The notes under the pieces: generated by a model
Told to the model about the DNA's origin: nothing
Database searches by the model: none
Seen by the model: only the letters and a program-made list of their open reading frames with translations
Translations under genes and position numbers: made by a program
Assembly (NCBI GenBank): GCA_002470275.1
Contig: DKNY01000019.1
Location: forward strand, 3,413-19,370
Direction: 5' to 3'
Length of the DNA: 15,958 nucleotides
Source: Gammaproteobacteria bacterium UBA7376
GTDB taxonomy: Bacteria; Pseudomonadota; Gammaproteobacteria; Pseudomonadales; Azotimanducaceae
Shown here: one piece after another, positions 1-8,200 of the stretch
How positions within the stretch are numbered: the stretch's first letter is position 1
Layout of the letters: the number at the start of each line of letters is the position of its first letter

Positions 1-43
1 GCAGGGCTGTGGTTTTGCCTTCTTCCTCCGAGGTCTCCCAGCC

Positions 44-808
44 CTAATGGTTCCACCAGGGCAGGTCGGAGAATGTTCTGATGTCCAGCTCGTGAGTCCA
101 AACTGAACGATGCTGTTGGGCGAGATGGAAGTAAGTATCCGCAATTTTCTCAGGGAGCATGAGCCCGTCATGCTCCATCCCCTTGCTCTCTCTTAATGCC
201 TGAAAGCGCTCGGCGCCCAGCATCTTGCCCAAGGTATCTGGCGCATCTACCGCACCATCAATCACAATATGCGCCACATGAATACCCCTTGGCGAAAACT
301 GGGCATTCAGCGATTGGCAGAGCATCCGTCGCCCCCCCATTGCTGCGGCATGGGAGTGCTGACCGGCATTACCACGCACGGCTGCGGTAGCCGATGTCAC
401 CAGGAGTGTGCCCTGACCCCGATCCTCCATGTGGGGGAAGACTGCCTGAGCAGTGCGAAATAGCGCGAAGGTCGCCATGCGCCAGCCCAGTTCAAACGCC
501 TTGTAGGAGGTATCGTAAAGGCTGCGATCACCGATCTGAGCACCGAGATTAAAGACCACCACCTGGATCGGCCCAATCTCACGCTCCACCTGGGCAATGC
601 GCTCCTCTATCGCATCCTCCTCGATGGCATTCAGAAGAAATCCGGACGCCACGCCGCCGTCGGCTTCAATGCCGGATACCAAGCGGTCCAGGCCCTCTTG
701 ATCGCTGCGGCGGCAGAGCACCGCGTGGTAGCCCTCCGCCGCGAAACGTCGACCCACGTTGCCACCAATGCCCGCCCCGGCACCCAGCACTAAACAAACT
801 GGCTTCAT
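44..808 (-). CDS. Atypical short-chain dehydrogenase/reductase (SDR) family protein
   Basis: A 254-residue protein of classical SDR size. The N-terminus has a Rossmann dinucleotide motif (G9, G11, G13, I14, G15 in LGAGAGIGG), and FNLGA at 86-90 stands in for the usual NNAG. Ser139 in the VTSAT stretch fits the catalytic serine. By alignment to remembered relatives, the catalytic Tyr and Lys positions are His153 and Met157 (HAAAM), so the YxxxK motif is missing. The C-terminal half (GIHVAHIVIDGAVDAPD, then RSVWTHELDIR) matches a subfamily of SDRs often found near fatty-acid or steroid-type catabolic genes. The ATG start at 808 is preceded by a good AGGGGA ribosome binding site. The gene is divergent from the thiolase-like gene, with 162 bases between them. 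The fold assignment is firm. The substrate is unknown, and the protein may bind NAD(P) without standard redox catalysis. Confidence 0.8.
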   Translation of the reverse strand: MKPVCLVLGAGAGIGGNVGRRFAAEGYHAVLCRRSDQEGLDRLVSGIEADGGVASGFLLNAIEEDAIEERIAQVEREIGPIQVVVFNLGAQIGDRSLYDTSYKAFELGWRMATFALFRTAQAVFPHMEDRGQGTLLVTSATAAVRGNAGQHSHAAAMGGRRMLCQSLNAQFSPRGIHVAHIVIDGAVDAPDTLGKMLGAERFQALRESKGMEHDGLMLPEKIADTYFHLAQQHRSVWTHELDIRTFSDLPWWNH

Positions 809-897
809 CCGATTTCCCCTATCAAAACATTCGCTACCGAAACGTTAGCCGATCTTGGTTGCCACCGCGACCTTGCCGAGAAGAACCTTCCTCCTGG

Positions 898-926
898 CTG
901 CCGGGACCCAAGGCCCCGTGTATACT
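898..926 (+). promoter_or_regulatory. Possible sigma70 promoter for the thiolase-like gene
   Basis: TATACT at 921-926 is a good -10 match. A poor -35 candidate (CTGCCG, 898-903) lies 17 bases upstream. It sits 44 bases before the chosen ATG at 971, in the divergent intergenic region. The call rests on the -10 match alone. Confidence 0.25.
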
Positions 927-970
927 TGGCTCCTTCCCGACCCCGCCAGGGCACGACCAAGGAAAACCGC

Positions 971-2422
971 ATGAAAAATGTAGTGCTCGTAGGCATCAGC
1001 CATCTCGAACAACGTGCTCAAGATCTCGCCGAGGCGAAGGAACCCGTTGAGCTGATGATCGACGCCGTGCGCCAAGCGGCATCAGATGCCGGCAGCGCTG
1101 GCGTCCTTCAAGCCGGTTCAGTCCGAGTGAGCCGGGGCATTTGGCCCTATCAAAATCCGGCCAAAGCTGTTGCGGAAGCCATCGGAGCCAGTGGAGCGGA
1201 GACCGTGCTCTCTGCCTTCGGCGGCAACTTCGTTCAAACCTGCGTCAACGTCAGCGTCCAGGACATTCATTCGGGTCAGCACGACATCATCATCCTCACG
1301 GGGGCGGAGTGCGGAAATACCCAGGCCAAGGCTGCGAAGGCCGACGTTGACCTAAGCTGGGCCACGCTGCCCGGCACGCCGGATAGATTCATCGGCGAAG
1401 ACAAAGATATGCGGCACGATGCTGAACGAGCCATCCGCCTGGGACGCCCTATCCAGGTATATCCCGTTTTGGAAACCGCGCTTCGACATCATCTCGGACT
1501 TGGGGTAGACGAGCACCTGGGTGCCATATCGGAGCTGTGGGCGGGCTTTAGCCAGGTCGCAGCTGAAAATCCCAATGCCTGGATTCGTGACGCGAAGACA
1601 GCCGAAGAAATTCGCACCCAATCGCACATCAACCGGCCAGTTTCCTTCCCCTACCCCAAGTTTCTCAACTCCAACAATAATGTGGATCAGGCTGCGGCAT
1701 TAATTTTCTGCAGCGAGGAAAAGGCCCAAAGCCTGGGAATCCCGAAAGAACGATGGATTTATCCCTGGGCGGGCAGCGATGCCCAGGACCATTACTATCT
1801 TTCTAACAGGGATAATCTGTACAGCTCTCCGGCCATTCGACTGGCAGGCAATCGAGTCTTGACGCTATGCGACCTCTCGACTCAGGATCTTGACCTCATT
1901 GATGTATACAGCTGTTTCCCGAGCGCCGTGCAGATTGCTGCCAAAGAGCTGAACCTTGAAACTACCCGACCACTAACGATAACCGGCGGCCTGACGTGGG
2001 CGGGTGGCCCGCTAAATAACTATGTTATGCACTCCATCGTCCGCATGGCCCAGCTCTTGCGCGACAAGCCGGGGCAGCGAGGGATGATCACGGCCAATGG
2101 CGGCTACATCACAAAACATGCCTTTGGCCTTTATAGCAGCGAGCCACCGGCCAAGCCTTTTCAGCATGCCAACCTGCAGCCTGAAGTGGACCAGCTACCG
2201 CGCCGTGAGGTCGTGATGATGCACGAGGGTCAGGGCGAGGTAGAGGGCTACAGCGTGATGTACGGACCCTCGGGCCTGGATAAGGCCTTCGTCGCCACCC
2301 GACTCCCGGATGGCCAACGGGCTTGGGGCATCTGCCGAGATTCAGATACGCTGGAGGCCATGACCCGAGAAGAATTCTGCGGACGCCAAGTCAGCCTGCG
2401 CGAACACGTGGCGTCTTTTTAA
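971..2422 (+). CDS. Thiolase-like protein type 1 (SCP2-thiolase-like, probably non-canonical catalysis)
   Basis: A 483-residue thiolase-superfamily protein. The ATG at 971 is chosen over an in-frame upstream ATG at 926 because an AAGGA site (959-963) sits 7 bases before it and family similarity begins at MKNVVLVGISHLEQR. Two thiolase half-domains are visible, followed by an extra C-terminal segment from about residue 412 (EVVMMHEG to the end). That segment resembles the additional OB-like domain of mycobacterial thiolase-like protein type 1. Where degradative thiolases carry the nucleophilic Cys there is GGNFVQ (84-89). The GHPxG histidine motif reads WAGGPLNNY (343-351), and the final CxG motif is replaced by NGGYITKH (376-383). 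DVYSCF (311-316) occupies the NEAF/HDCF position. It probably binds acyl-CoA, but ordinary thiolysis is doubtful. It would often be auto-annotated as acetyl-CoA acetyltransferase. Confidence 0.8.
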   Translation: MKNVVLVGISHLEQRAQDLAEAKEPVELMIDAVRQAASDAGSAGVLQAGSVRVSRGIWPYQNPAKAVAEAIGASGAETVLSAFGGNFVQTCVNVSVQDIHSGQHDIIILTGAECGNTQAKAAKADVDLSWATLPGTPDRFIGEDKDMRHDAERAIRLGRPIQVYPVLETALRHHLGLGVDEHLGAISELWAGFSQVAAENPNAWIRDAKTAEEIRTQSHINRPVSFPYPKFLNSNNNVDQAAALIFCSEEKAQSLGIPKERWIYPWAGSDAQDHYYLSNRDNLYSSPAIRLAGNRVLTLCDLSTQDLDLIDVYSCFPSAVQIAAKELNLETTRPLTITGGLTWAGGPLNNYVMHSIVRMAQLLRDKPGQRGMITANGGYITKHAFGLYSSEPPAKPFQHANLQPEVDQLPRREVVMMHEGQGEVEGYSVMYGPSGLDKAFVATRLPDGQRAWGICRDSDTLEAMTREEFCGRQVSLREHVASF

Positions 2423-2449
2423 ACAACATGCCGGCCCAGCGAATACGTA

Positions 2450-2884
2450 ATGACAGATCAAGCACCTGAAACGAAGATCGAGGCAACCCAGGCGGGCCTG
2501 CTCCGACGCCTAGGGGCCATGCTGTACGATGGGCTTCTACTCCTGGCGATTTTCTTTGCCACCGGCTTTATCTGGGTTATCCCCACGGGCCAGGCGGCCT
2601 CGGGTCCACTTTTTCAGCTGATTCTGCTGCTGGAAATCGTGCTTTTCTATGGCTACTGCTGGTACCGAACCGGCGAAACATTGGGGATGCGCGCTTGGCG
2701 TCTGCGCCTGGTCAACGATCAAGGCTTACCCGCGTCCCTAAAGCAAATTGGGGTCCGACTGCTAGTGGCACCGATCTCTATGGGGTGTTTTGGCTTGGGC
2801 TATCTTTGGATATACGTGAGCCCGTCGGGTAAAACGTGGCACGATCACCTTAGCCAAACGCTAGTCGCCCACCTGCCAAGATAG
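2450..2884 (+). CDS. RDD family small integral membrane protein
   Basis: A 144-residue protein with the RDD signature: RRLGAMLYD near residues 19-27 at the start of the first membrane helix (about 27-45), a second hydrophobic helix (about 53-71), then GMRAWRLRLV and a third hydrophobic stretch (about 103-125) ending before the characteristic TWHDHLSQT. The family's function is mostly unknown; some members have been linked to ion transport or stress tolerance. The ATG at 2450 lies 27 bases after the thiolase-like stop and has only a weak Shine-Dalgarno, so co-transcription or translational coupling is plausible. In relatives I recall RDD genes near pepA and lptG, which fits its place beside pepA here. 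The family call is sure; the role is not. Confidence 0.85.
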   Translation: MTDQAPETKIEATQAGLLRRLGAMLYDGLLLLAIFFATGFIWVIPTGQAASGPLFQLILLLEIVLFYGYCWYRTGETLGMRAWRLRLVNDQGLPASLKQIGVRLLVAPISMGCFGLGYLWIYVSPSGKTWHDHLSQTLVAHLPR

Positions 2885-2893
2885 CGGATAGCG

Positions 2894-2914
2894 AAGGATC
2901 GCGTTACGATTCTT
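2894..2914 (+). terminator. Hairpin after the RDD gene, possible weak terminator
   Basis: Arms AAGGATCG (2894-2901) and CGATTCTT (2907-2914) pair over 8 bp, with one G-U pair and a 5-base loop, starting 9 bases after the RDD stop codon. No T-tract follows, so it is not a canonical intrinsic terminator. It could attenuate transcription or stabilise an mRNA end before pepA. Confidence 0.25.
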
Positions 2915-2998
2915 GCCCGCCATACCGTGGGGTCAAACCTGCCGCCGGCCGTGTCGACATCCATTCACCCTTGCAGAGTTTTTTTGGAATCTAGCCCT

Positions 2999-4450
2999 AT
3001 GAATTACCTGAGTGCAGCGCAAAACCTAGACACCCTTCGCACGCCCTGTTTAGTAACAAACCTAACCATTGCCAAGCAAATCGCGCAGCAAGCGGGGAGC
3101 AGCGAATCCTTCCGGCGGGAGACCCAAGATTTCAAGGACGACCCCGGGCATTACCTTTGCATCCAGCTCGGAGGACGCGTTGCGAGGCTGCTGATCATGG
3201 GTGGCGCAGAGACTTGCTCGGCGGCAAAGTTCCGCAACATGGCCAACGTCATGGCCAAGGCGCTCCTTGATATGCCCATCGCTCAGGCAGCCGTCTATTT
3301 GCTGCAGGCCAAGGTCGATGAACAGGACCTAGGCTGGAAGGCCCAAACGCTGATGCAGGCGATGAGCCACGCCAGCTATCGATTCGAGCACCACAAGAGC
3401 CAATCCAAACCCGCCAGTGCCATCAAGCGTCTTAAGCTGTTGGCAGACCCGGCGGACCTCAAGCCCCTGCGCCACGAGGTACGCCTGGGCAATGCACTCC
3501 ACGAAGGTCTTCAGCTGACCAAGGACCTGGGCAATGAGCCGCCAAATGTGTGTACGCCTAATTACCTGCTCGCTCAGGCGCGCAAGCTGGCCCGCCATGA
3601 GAAGGTCAGCCTCAGCCAGCTTGACGAGAAAAAAATGACGGAGCTTGGCATGGGTGCCTTCATGGCGGTCTCACAGGGCAGCGATAACCCCGGTCGCATG
3701 ATCATCTTGCGCTATAGCGGTGCCCCAAAGAGCCAGCCTCCTATCGCCCTGGTTGGCAAGGGAATTACCTTCGATACTGGCGGGATATCTCTCAAGCCGC
3801 CCCCGGGCATGGATGAAATGAAATTCGATATGTGCGGGGCCGCCGCCGTGCTGGGCGCCACCAAGGCCGCCGTGGAAGCTCAACTGCCCATCAACCTCAT
3901 CACCGTGGTCGCTGCAGCGGAAAATATGCCCAGCGGGCGCGCAACCCGCCCCGGTGACATCGTTAAATCTGCCTCTGGGCAAACCATTGAAATCCTAAAC
4001 ACCGACGCCGAAGGTCGGCTGGTACTGTGTGATGCGCTCACACATGTTCAGACCCTGAAACCACGGCTCATTGTTGACGTAGCGACCCTAACCGGTGCCT
4101 GTATCGTCGCTCTGGGTACCCATGCCAGCGGCCTTTATGCCAATGACGACAAGCTTGCAGAGGACCTCCTGGCCGCTGGAGAACGCTGTGGAGACCGCAG
4201 CTGGCGGCTGCCTCTCTGGGACGAATACCAAACTGCCCTCAAATCCAATTTCGCGGATATGGCCAACGTGGGGGGTAAGGGAGCAGGCAGCGTCACGGCA
4301 GCGTGCTTTCTATCGAGGTTCGTTAAAAAAACCCCTTGGGCGCACTTAGACATCGCGGGCAGTGCCTTCCATGGGGGTGCCGCCAAGGGCGCGAGCGGTC
4401 GGCCGGTGCCCATGCTTTTTAACTTCCTCGCCGCCCAGGGACAGAAATAG
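2999..4450 (+). CDS. pepA: Leucyl (cytosol) aminopeptidase, M17 family
   Basis: A 483-residue M17 aminopeptidase that removes N-terminal residues from peptides in the cytoplasm using two metal ions. Metal ligands and catalytic residues are all visible: K254, D259, D277, D336 and E338, with catalytic K266 and R340. Each sits 16 residues before the E. coli PepA equivalent (K270, D275, D293, D352, E354, K282, R356). The signature NTDAEGRL is at 334-341. The ATG at 2999 is preferred over an in-frame start at 2927 because the extra 24 residues look like non-family sequence; the Shine-Dalgarno is weak. holC and valS follow, as in E. coli and pseudomonads. E. coli PepA also acts as a DNA-binding protein in Xer recombination; whether this one does cannot be seen. 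Confidence 0.96.
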   Translation: MNYLSAAQNLDTLRTPCLVTNLTIAKQIAQQAGSSESFRRETQDFKDDPGHYLCIQLGGRVARLLIMGGAETCSAAKFRNMANVMAKALLDMPIAQAAVYLLQAKVDEQDLGWKAQTLMQAMSHASYRFEHHKSQSKPASAIKRLKLLADPADLKPLRHEVRLGNALHEGLQLTKDLGNEPPNVCTPNYLLAQARKLARHEKVSLSQLDEKKMTELGMGAFMAVSQGSDNPGRMIILRYSGAPKSQPPIALVGKGITFDTGGISLKPPPGMDEMKFDMCGAAAVLGATKAAVEAQLPINLITVVAAAENMPSGRATRPGDIVKSASGQTIEILNTDAEGRLVLCDALTHVQTLKPRLIVDVATLTGACIVALGTHASGLYANDDKLAEDLLAAGERCGDRSWRLPLWDEYQTALKSNFADMANVGGKGAGSVTAACFLSRFVKKTPWAHLDIAGSAFHGGAAKGASGRPVPMLFNFLAAQGQK

Positions 4451-4495
4451 CGGCGCTAGGCCCAATGAGCGCAGCAACAAATTTAAGGAAGAGCG

Positions 4496-4933
4496 TTGAC
4501 CCGGATCGACTTCTACATCCTTGAGGACAAAGGCCTGGATGCGGCCTATCGTTTTGCCTGCAGACTCTCTCTGAGGGCCCTGGACAACGCCATGCCGGTC
4601 CATATCCAGGTCGCTGATTCTGAGGAAGCGGAAACCTTAGATGCCATGATGTGGGATTATCCTCGACACCGTATGCTACCCCACAGAGTATTGGGGGTAG
4701 AGACGCCAGGCAGTGGTGACGCTCCTATTCACATTGCCTTCGGTGAGCCAATCCATGAAACGGGACTGTTAATCAATCTCGCCCCGAAGATCGCTGATTT
4801 TTTTGGTCGTTTCGATCGACTGGCGGAGATTTTGGTTGAGGATACGAAGGTCCTGGGGCGCGAGCACTACAAATTTTACAGGGACCGGGGCTATCCGCTT
4901 CATCACCACGACATAAAGCATTGGGACACCTAG
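4496..4933 (+). CDS. holC: DNA polymerase III chi subunit
   Basis: A 145-residue protein, close to the 147 residues of E. coli HolC. In the replisome chi pairs with psi (HolD) to connect the clamp loader with single-stranded-DNA-binding protein. Family features are the DFYIL strand at 5-9, [11 protein letters not shown] at 19-29, the central [16 protein letters not shown] block (about 48-63), and a C-terminal FDRLAEIL stretch. The start codon is TTG: AAGGAAG (4485-4491) lies 4 bases upstream, no in-frame ATG occurs before residue 33, and a later start would delete the DFYIL strand. Its place between pepA and valS is the conserved gammaproteobacterial order and supports the call strongly. Confidence 0.93.
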   Translation: MTRIDFYILEDKGLDAAYRFACRLSLRALDNAMPVHIQVADSEEAETLDAMMWDYPRHRMLPHRVLGVETPGSGDAPIHIAFGEPIHETGLLINLAPKIADFFGRFDRLAEILVEDTKVLGREHYKFYRDRGYPLHHHDIKHWDT

Positions 4934-4988
4934 GTCGGGGCACCTGCGGCTTACGCGCAGCCTCACCCAGTCCAGCAGGAAGACGACT

Positions 4989-7784
4989 ATGACCGAGCTA
5001 GACAGCACTTTCGATCCCGCCAAAATCGAAGAGGCACTGTACGCCCACTGGGAGAATCTGGGCTATTTTGCGCCAACGGGCAAGGGTGAGCCCTACTGCA
5101 TCTTAATTCCCCCACCCAACGTAACGGGCACGCTGCACATGGGGCATGCCTTCAATCAAACCCTCATGGATTCGCTGGTTCGATATCAGCGCATGCGAGG
5201 CTGCAGAACGCTGTGGCAGATGGGTACGGACCATGCGGGTATCGCCACCCAAATGTTGGTTGAACGGCAGCTCCAAAGCGAGGGCCAGGATCGACATGCC
5301 CTGGGACGAGACGCCTTTATCCAGCGCGTCTGGGATTGGAAAGCCCAGTCTGGCGGCATTATCTCTGAACAAATACGGCGCATGGGGTCGAGCATCGATT
5401 GGTCTAGAGAGCGCTTCACCATGGATGAGGGCTATGCGGCGGCGGTTCTCGAGGCCTTTATCCGCCTCTACGATGAGGGCTTGATTTATCGGGGCCAACG
5501 TCTGGTGAACTGGGATCCAGAGCTGGGTACGGCGCTATCTGACCTGGAGGTGGAGAACCATGAGGAGCAAGGGCACCTATGGCACTTTAAGTATCCGCTT
5601 CAGGGGGAGGCCCAAACCGACGCTGGCCAGGATTATCTCGTGGTAGCGACAACGCGCCCGGAGACCATGCTTGGCGACACTGCCGTTGCCATTCACCCAG
5701 AGGATGACAGGTACCGGCATCTGGTGGGCCAATTCGTTCGTCTTCCCCTAGCGGATCGGGATATTCCCATTATCGCCGATGAGTATGTGGACATGGCTTT
5801 CGGCACCGGGTGCGTGAAAATCACGCCGGCTCATGACTTTAACGACCATGAGGTTGGCGCGAGGCACGATTTGCCGCTGATCAATATTTTCACTTCAGAC
5901 GCCAAGATCAATGACGAAGCACCAATGCCCTATCGCGGCCTAGCTCGCGAAGACGCCAGGAAGCGGATTGTTGCTGACCTGGAGGCGCTTGGCCTCCTTG
6001 ATGAGATCAAGGACCACAAATTGATGGTGCCCCGAGGTGATCGATCCAATGCCATTATCGAGCCTCTGTTAACCGATCAATGGTTTGTAAAGATCGCGCC
6101 TCTGGCTGAACCCGCCATCGCTGCGGTCGAGCAGGGGCACATTTCCTTCGTCCCGAAACAGTACGAAAATACCTACTTTGCCTGGATGCGCGACATCAAG
6201 GATTGGTGCATCAGCCGGCAGCAGTGGTGGGGACATCGCATTCCCGCCTTCTATGATGACAACGGCGAAATTTACGTTGCCCGCTCGGAGGCCGAAGCAC
6301 GCACCAAATATGGCCTTGACGCCGACCTCCGGCTGCGCCGGGATAATGACGTCTTGGAAACCTGGTTCTCCTCCGCCCTATGGCCCTTCGCCACGCTGGG
6401 CTGGCCAGAAGAAGGCGAAGACCTACGACACTTCCTACCCTCCAATACCCTGGTGACCGGGCACGACATCATTTTCTTCTGGGTCGCTCGGATGATAATG
6501 ATGACCCTGCACTTCACCCGGGAAGTACCCTTCAAAACCGTCTACATCCACGGCCTTGTGAGAGACTTCGAAGGCCAGAAGATGTCCAAAACCAAGGGCA
6601 ATGGGCTCGACCCGCTGGACTTCATTGACGGGATCGGCCTAGACGACCTGGTGACGAAGAGAACCAGCAACCTAACCCAGCCCAAAATGGCCGGTAAAAT
6701 AGAAAAACAGACCCGCAGGGACTTCCCCGAAGGGATCAAGGCCTACGGTACGGATGCCCTACGTTTCACCTTTGCGGCCCTGGCCACCACCGGACGAGAT
6801 GTGCGCTTCGATACCAACCGCGTCGAGGGCTATCGAAATTTCTGTAACAAGCTTTGGAACGCCTGCAAATTTGTCCTTATTAACACCGAGGACTTTGATC
6901 CGCGCCAGCAGGTACAGGACCTCAGCAGCGTGGACCGCTGGATGCTGAGCAAGACTCATCAATTGGTTAAAGAGACTGAGCTGGCCCTAGAGACCTACCG
7001 CTTCGATCTTTATGCCGGCGCCATTTATGAGTTCGCCTGGCACGAATACTGTGACTGGTACCTGGAACTGAGCAAGCCAACCCTATGGCAAACCGAAGGC
7101 GGCGCAGGCCAACGGCATGGGACTCAGCGCACGCTGCTTCAGGTACTAGAAATGCTCCTACGCATTGCTCACCCCGTGATGCCCTTCATTACCGAAGTCT
7201 TGTGGCAGCGTGTCGCTGAGCGGCTGGCGGGCGCAGACCACAGCGCGACGTCCATCATGCTTCAACCCTTCCCTACTGAGGGGGACGTCAACCACGATCT
7301 CGATGCGGAGACCGAGGTAGAGTGGCTCAAAGCCGTGATAACGGGCATCCGCACCATTCGCGGAGAAGCCGGAATCAAGCCTAGTCAAACGATCGACCTG
7401 CTCATGCAGGGTGGCGGCGCAGAGGATCGCAAACTGGCAGAAGCCAGTACCGAAATGCTGCAGCGTTTGGCCAGCGTGGGTGCCATCAGCTGGCTTGAGG
7501 ATCAACAGGAGCCGCCGCTCAATGCCCTGAGCCTAGTGGGGGCGCTGAAAGTTATGGTGCCCCTTACTGGGCTCATTGATCTGGACATGGAGCGTGAGCG
7601 CATTCAAAAAGAAATCGATAAGGCGGAGCAGGAACGTCTGCGCTTGACCAAGAAGCTCGATAATGACGCCTTTGTCGCTAAGGCACCCGAGGCCGTGGTA
7701 GCCAAGGAGAGGGCTAAGGCAGAGGATATTCTGAACACGCTGGACAAGCTCTCAGAGCAGCTGCAATCCCTCAATAAAACTTGA
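4989..7784 (+). CDS. valS: Valyl-tRNA synthetase (class I)
   Basis: A 931-residue enzyme that attaches valine to tRNA-Val (E. coli ValS is 951). The class I signature HMGH is at residues 50-53, within [13 protein letters not shown], and KMSKT is at 531-535. The CP1 editing domain carries [17 protein letters not shown], which clears mischarged threonine. The anticodon-binding region includes [13 protein letters not shown], and the C-terminus (from about 860) is a charged coiled-coil arm typical of ValS. The stretch [19 protein letters not shown] after KMSKT is typical of gammaproteobacterial ValS. The ATG at 4989 has an AGGAAG site upstream. It lies 55 bases after holC and is probably in the same transcript. 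No oddities seen. Confidence 0.98.
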   Translation: MTELDSTFDPAKIEEALYAHWENLGYFAPTGKGEPYCILIPPPNVTGTLHMGHAFNQTLMDSLVRYQRMRGCRTLWQMGTDHAGIATQMLVERQLQSEGQDRHALGRDAFIQRVWDWKAQSGGIISEQIRRMGSSIDWSRERFTMDEGYAAAVLEAFIRLYDEGLIYRGQRLVNWDPELGTALSDLEVENHEEQGHLWHFKYPLQGEAQTDAGQDYLVVATTRPETMLGDTAVAIHPEDDRYRHLVGQFVRLPLADRDIPIIADEYVDMAFGTGCVKITPAHDFNDHEVGARHDLPLINIFTSDAKINDEAPMPYRGLAREDARKRIVADLEALGLLDEIKDHKLMVPRGDRSNAIIEPLLTDQWFVKIAPLAEPAIAAVEQGHISFVPKQYENTYFAWMRDIKDWCISRQQWWGHRIPAFYDDNGEIYVARSEAEARTKYGLDADLRLRRDNDVLETWFSSALWPFATLGWPEEGEDLRHFLPSNTLVTGHDIIFFWVARMIMMTLHFTREVPFKTVYIHGLVRDFEGQKMSKTKGNGLDPLDFIDGIGLDDLVTKRTSNLTQPKMAGKIEKQTRRDFPEGIKAYGTDALRFTFAALATTGRDVRFDTNRVEGYRNFCNKLWNACKFVLINTEDFDPRQQVQDLSSVDRWMLSKTHQLVKETELALETYRFDLYAGAIYEFAWHEYCDWYLELSKPTLWQTEGGAGQRHGTQRTLLQVLEMLLRIAHPVMPFITEVLWQRVAERLAGADHSATSIMLQPFPTEGDVNHDLDAETEVEWLKAVITGIRTIRGEAGIKPSQTIDLLMQGGGAEDRKLAEASTEMLQRLASVGAISWLEDQQEPPLNALSLVGALKVMVPLTGLIDLDMERERIQKEIDKAEQERLRLTKKLDNDAFVAKAPEAVVAKERAKAEDILNTLDKLSEQLQSLNKT

Positions 7785-7787
7785 ACA

Positions 7788-7800
7788 GGCGCTCCGCGCC
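7788..7800. terminator. Small GC hairpin between convergent valS and the pilin cluster
   Basis: GGCGC (7788-7792) and GCGCC (7796-7800) form a 5-bp stem with a 3-base loop in the 17-base gap between two facing stop codons. No T-tract follows on either side, so termination here would be weak or Rho-assisted. Confidence 0.25.
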
Positions 7801-7801
7801 A

Positions 7802-8176
7802 TCAGGGTTGGGGAAGGAATATCCAAGCATAGCCCAGTTGCCCGACTGCCCCGAAGCAGACCGTTTTTGCGCCTCGTTCGCAAACCACCTCTATCCAGAT
7901 GTCCCCATGAGCGTCCAGGCTTCGAGTGACCGCCCGCCAGCAGATTTGCTCGCCATTCAGGGTTTTACAGGCACGGTCTCCCACGCCATGGAAGGGCCCT
8001 GGGTTCAATTGGCCACGCAACACTTGGGCTAGACGGCGCTCGGACACCTGAGCGGCCTCTGACCGGGCCACCAACGCCAGCCCGCTAGCGCCGCTCCTGG
8101 CCATCAGCCAGATCAAAAGCAGCACCGCCAGACTACTCAAGAGAACCATACCGGGATGATGCCTGTTGCCGCTCAT
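7802..8176 (-). CDS. PilX-like minor pilin (type IV pilus assembly), short
   Basis: A 124-residue protein with a short basic leader (MSGNRHHPG) followed by a hydrophobic helix (MVLLSSLAVLLLIWLM). This resembles a prepilin whose peptidase site would be after Gly9. The +5 residue is Ser rather than Glu, as is usual for PilX and GspK types, which lack Glu5. The ATG is at 8176, 24 bases after the pilW stop, and this is the last gene of the cluster. PilX proteins are usually longer, around 160-200 residues. The C-terminal half contains WIEVVCERG but no domain I can name. Assignment rests mainly on gene order and the N-terminus. The chain ends 17 bases from the facing valS stop. Confidence 0.55.
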   Translation of the reverse strand: MSGNRHHPGMVLLSSLAVLLLIWLMARSGASGLALVARSEAAQVSERRLAQVLRGQLNPGPFHGVGDRACKTLNGEQICWRAVTRSLDAHGDIWIEVVCERGAKTVCFGAVGQLGYAWIFLPQP

Positions 8177-8200
8177 GGCTTCGCCCGCTCCTAAAACGAT

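Noticed and set aside
1..43. Left edge before the SDR stop codon, as part of another gene.
   Set aside because: 43 bases are too few to support a gene, and no signature is visible.
332..338. Run of seven C (seven G on the coding strand) at the missing catalytic lysine of the SDR, as a possible frameshift error or phase-variation tract.
   Set aside because: The frame on both sides reads as family-conserved sequence, so a single indel here would break the good downstream half. The tract is also short for slipped-strand switching.
829..846. Imperfect palindrome around GCTAccgaaacgtTAGC upstream of the SDR, as an operator.
   Set aside because: The arms are only four bases, which is expected by chance in a 162-base gap.
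4465..4524. Short ATG frame overlapping the holC start, as a leader peptide.
   Set aside because: It is out of frame with holC and about 19 codons long. It has no ribosome binding site, and nothing else supports translation.
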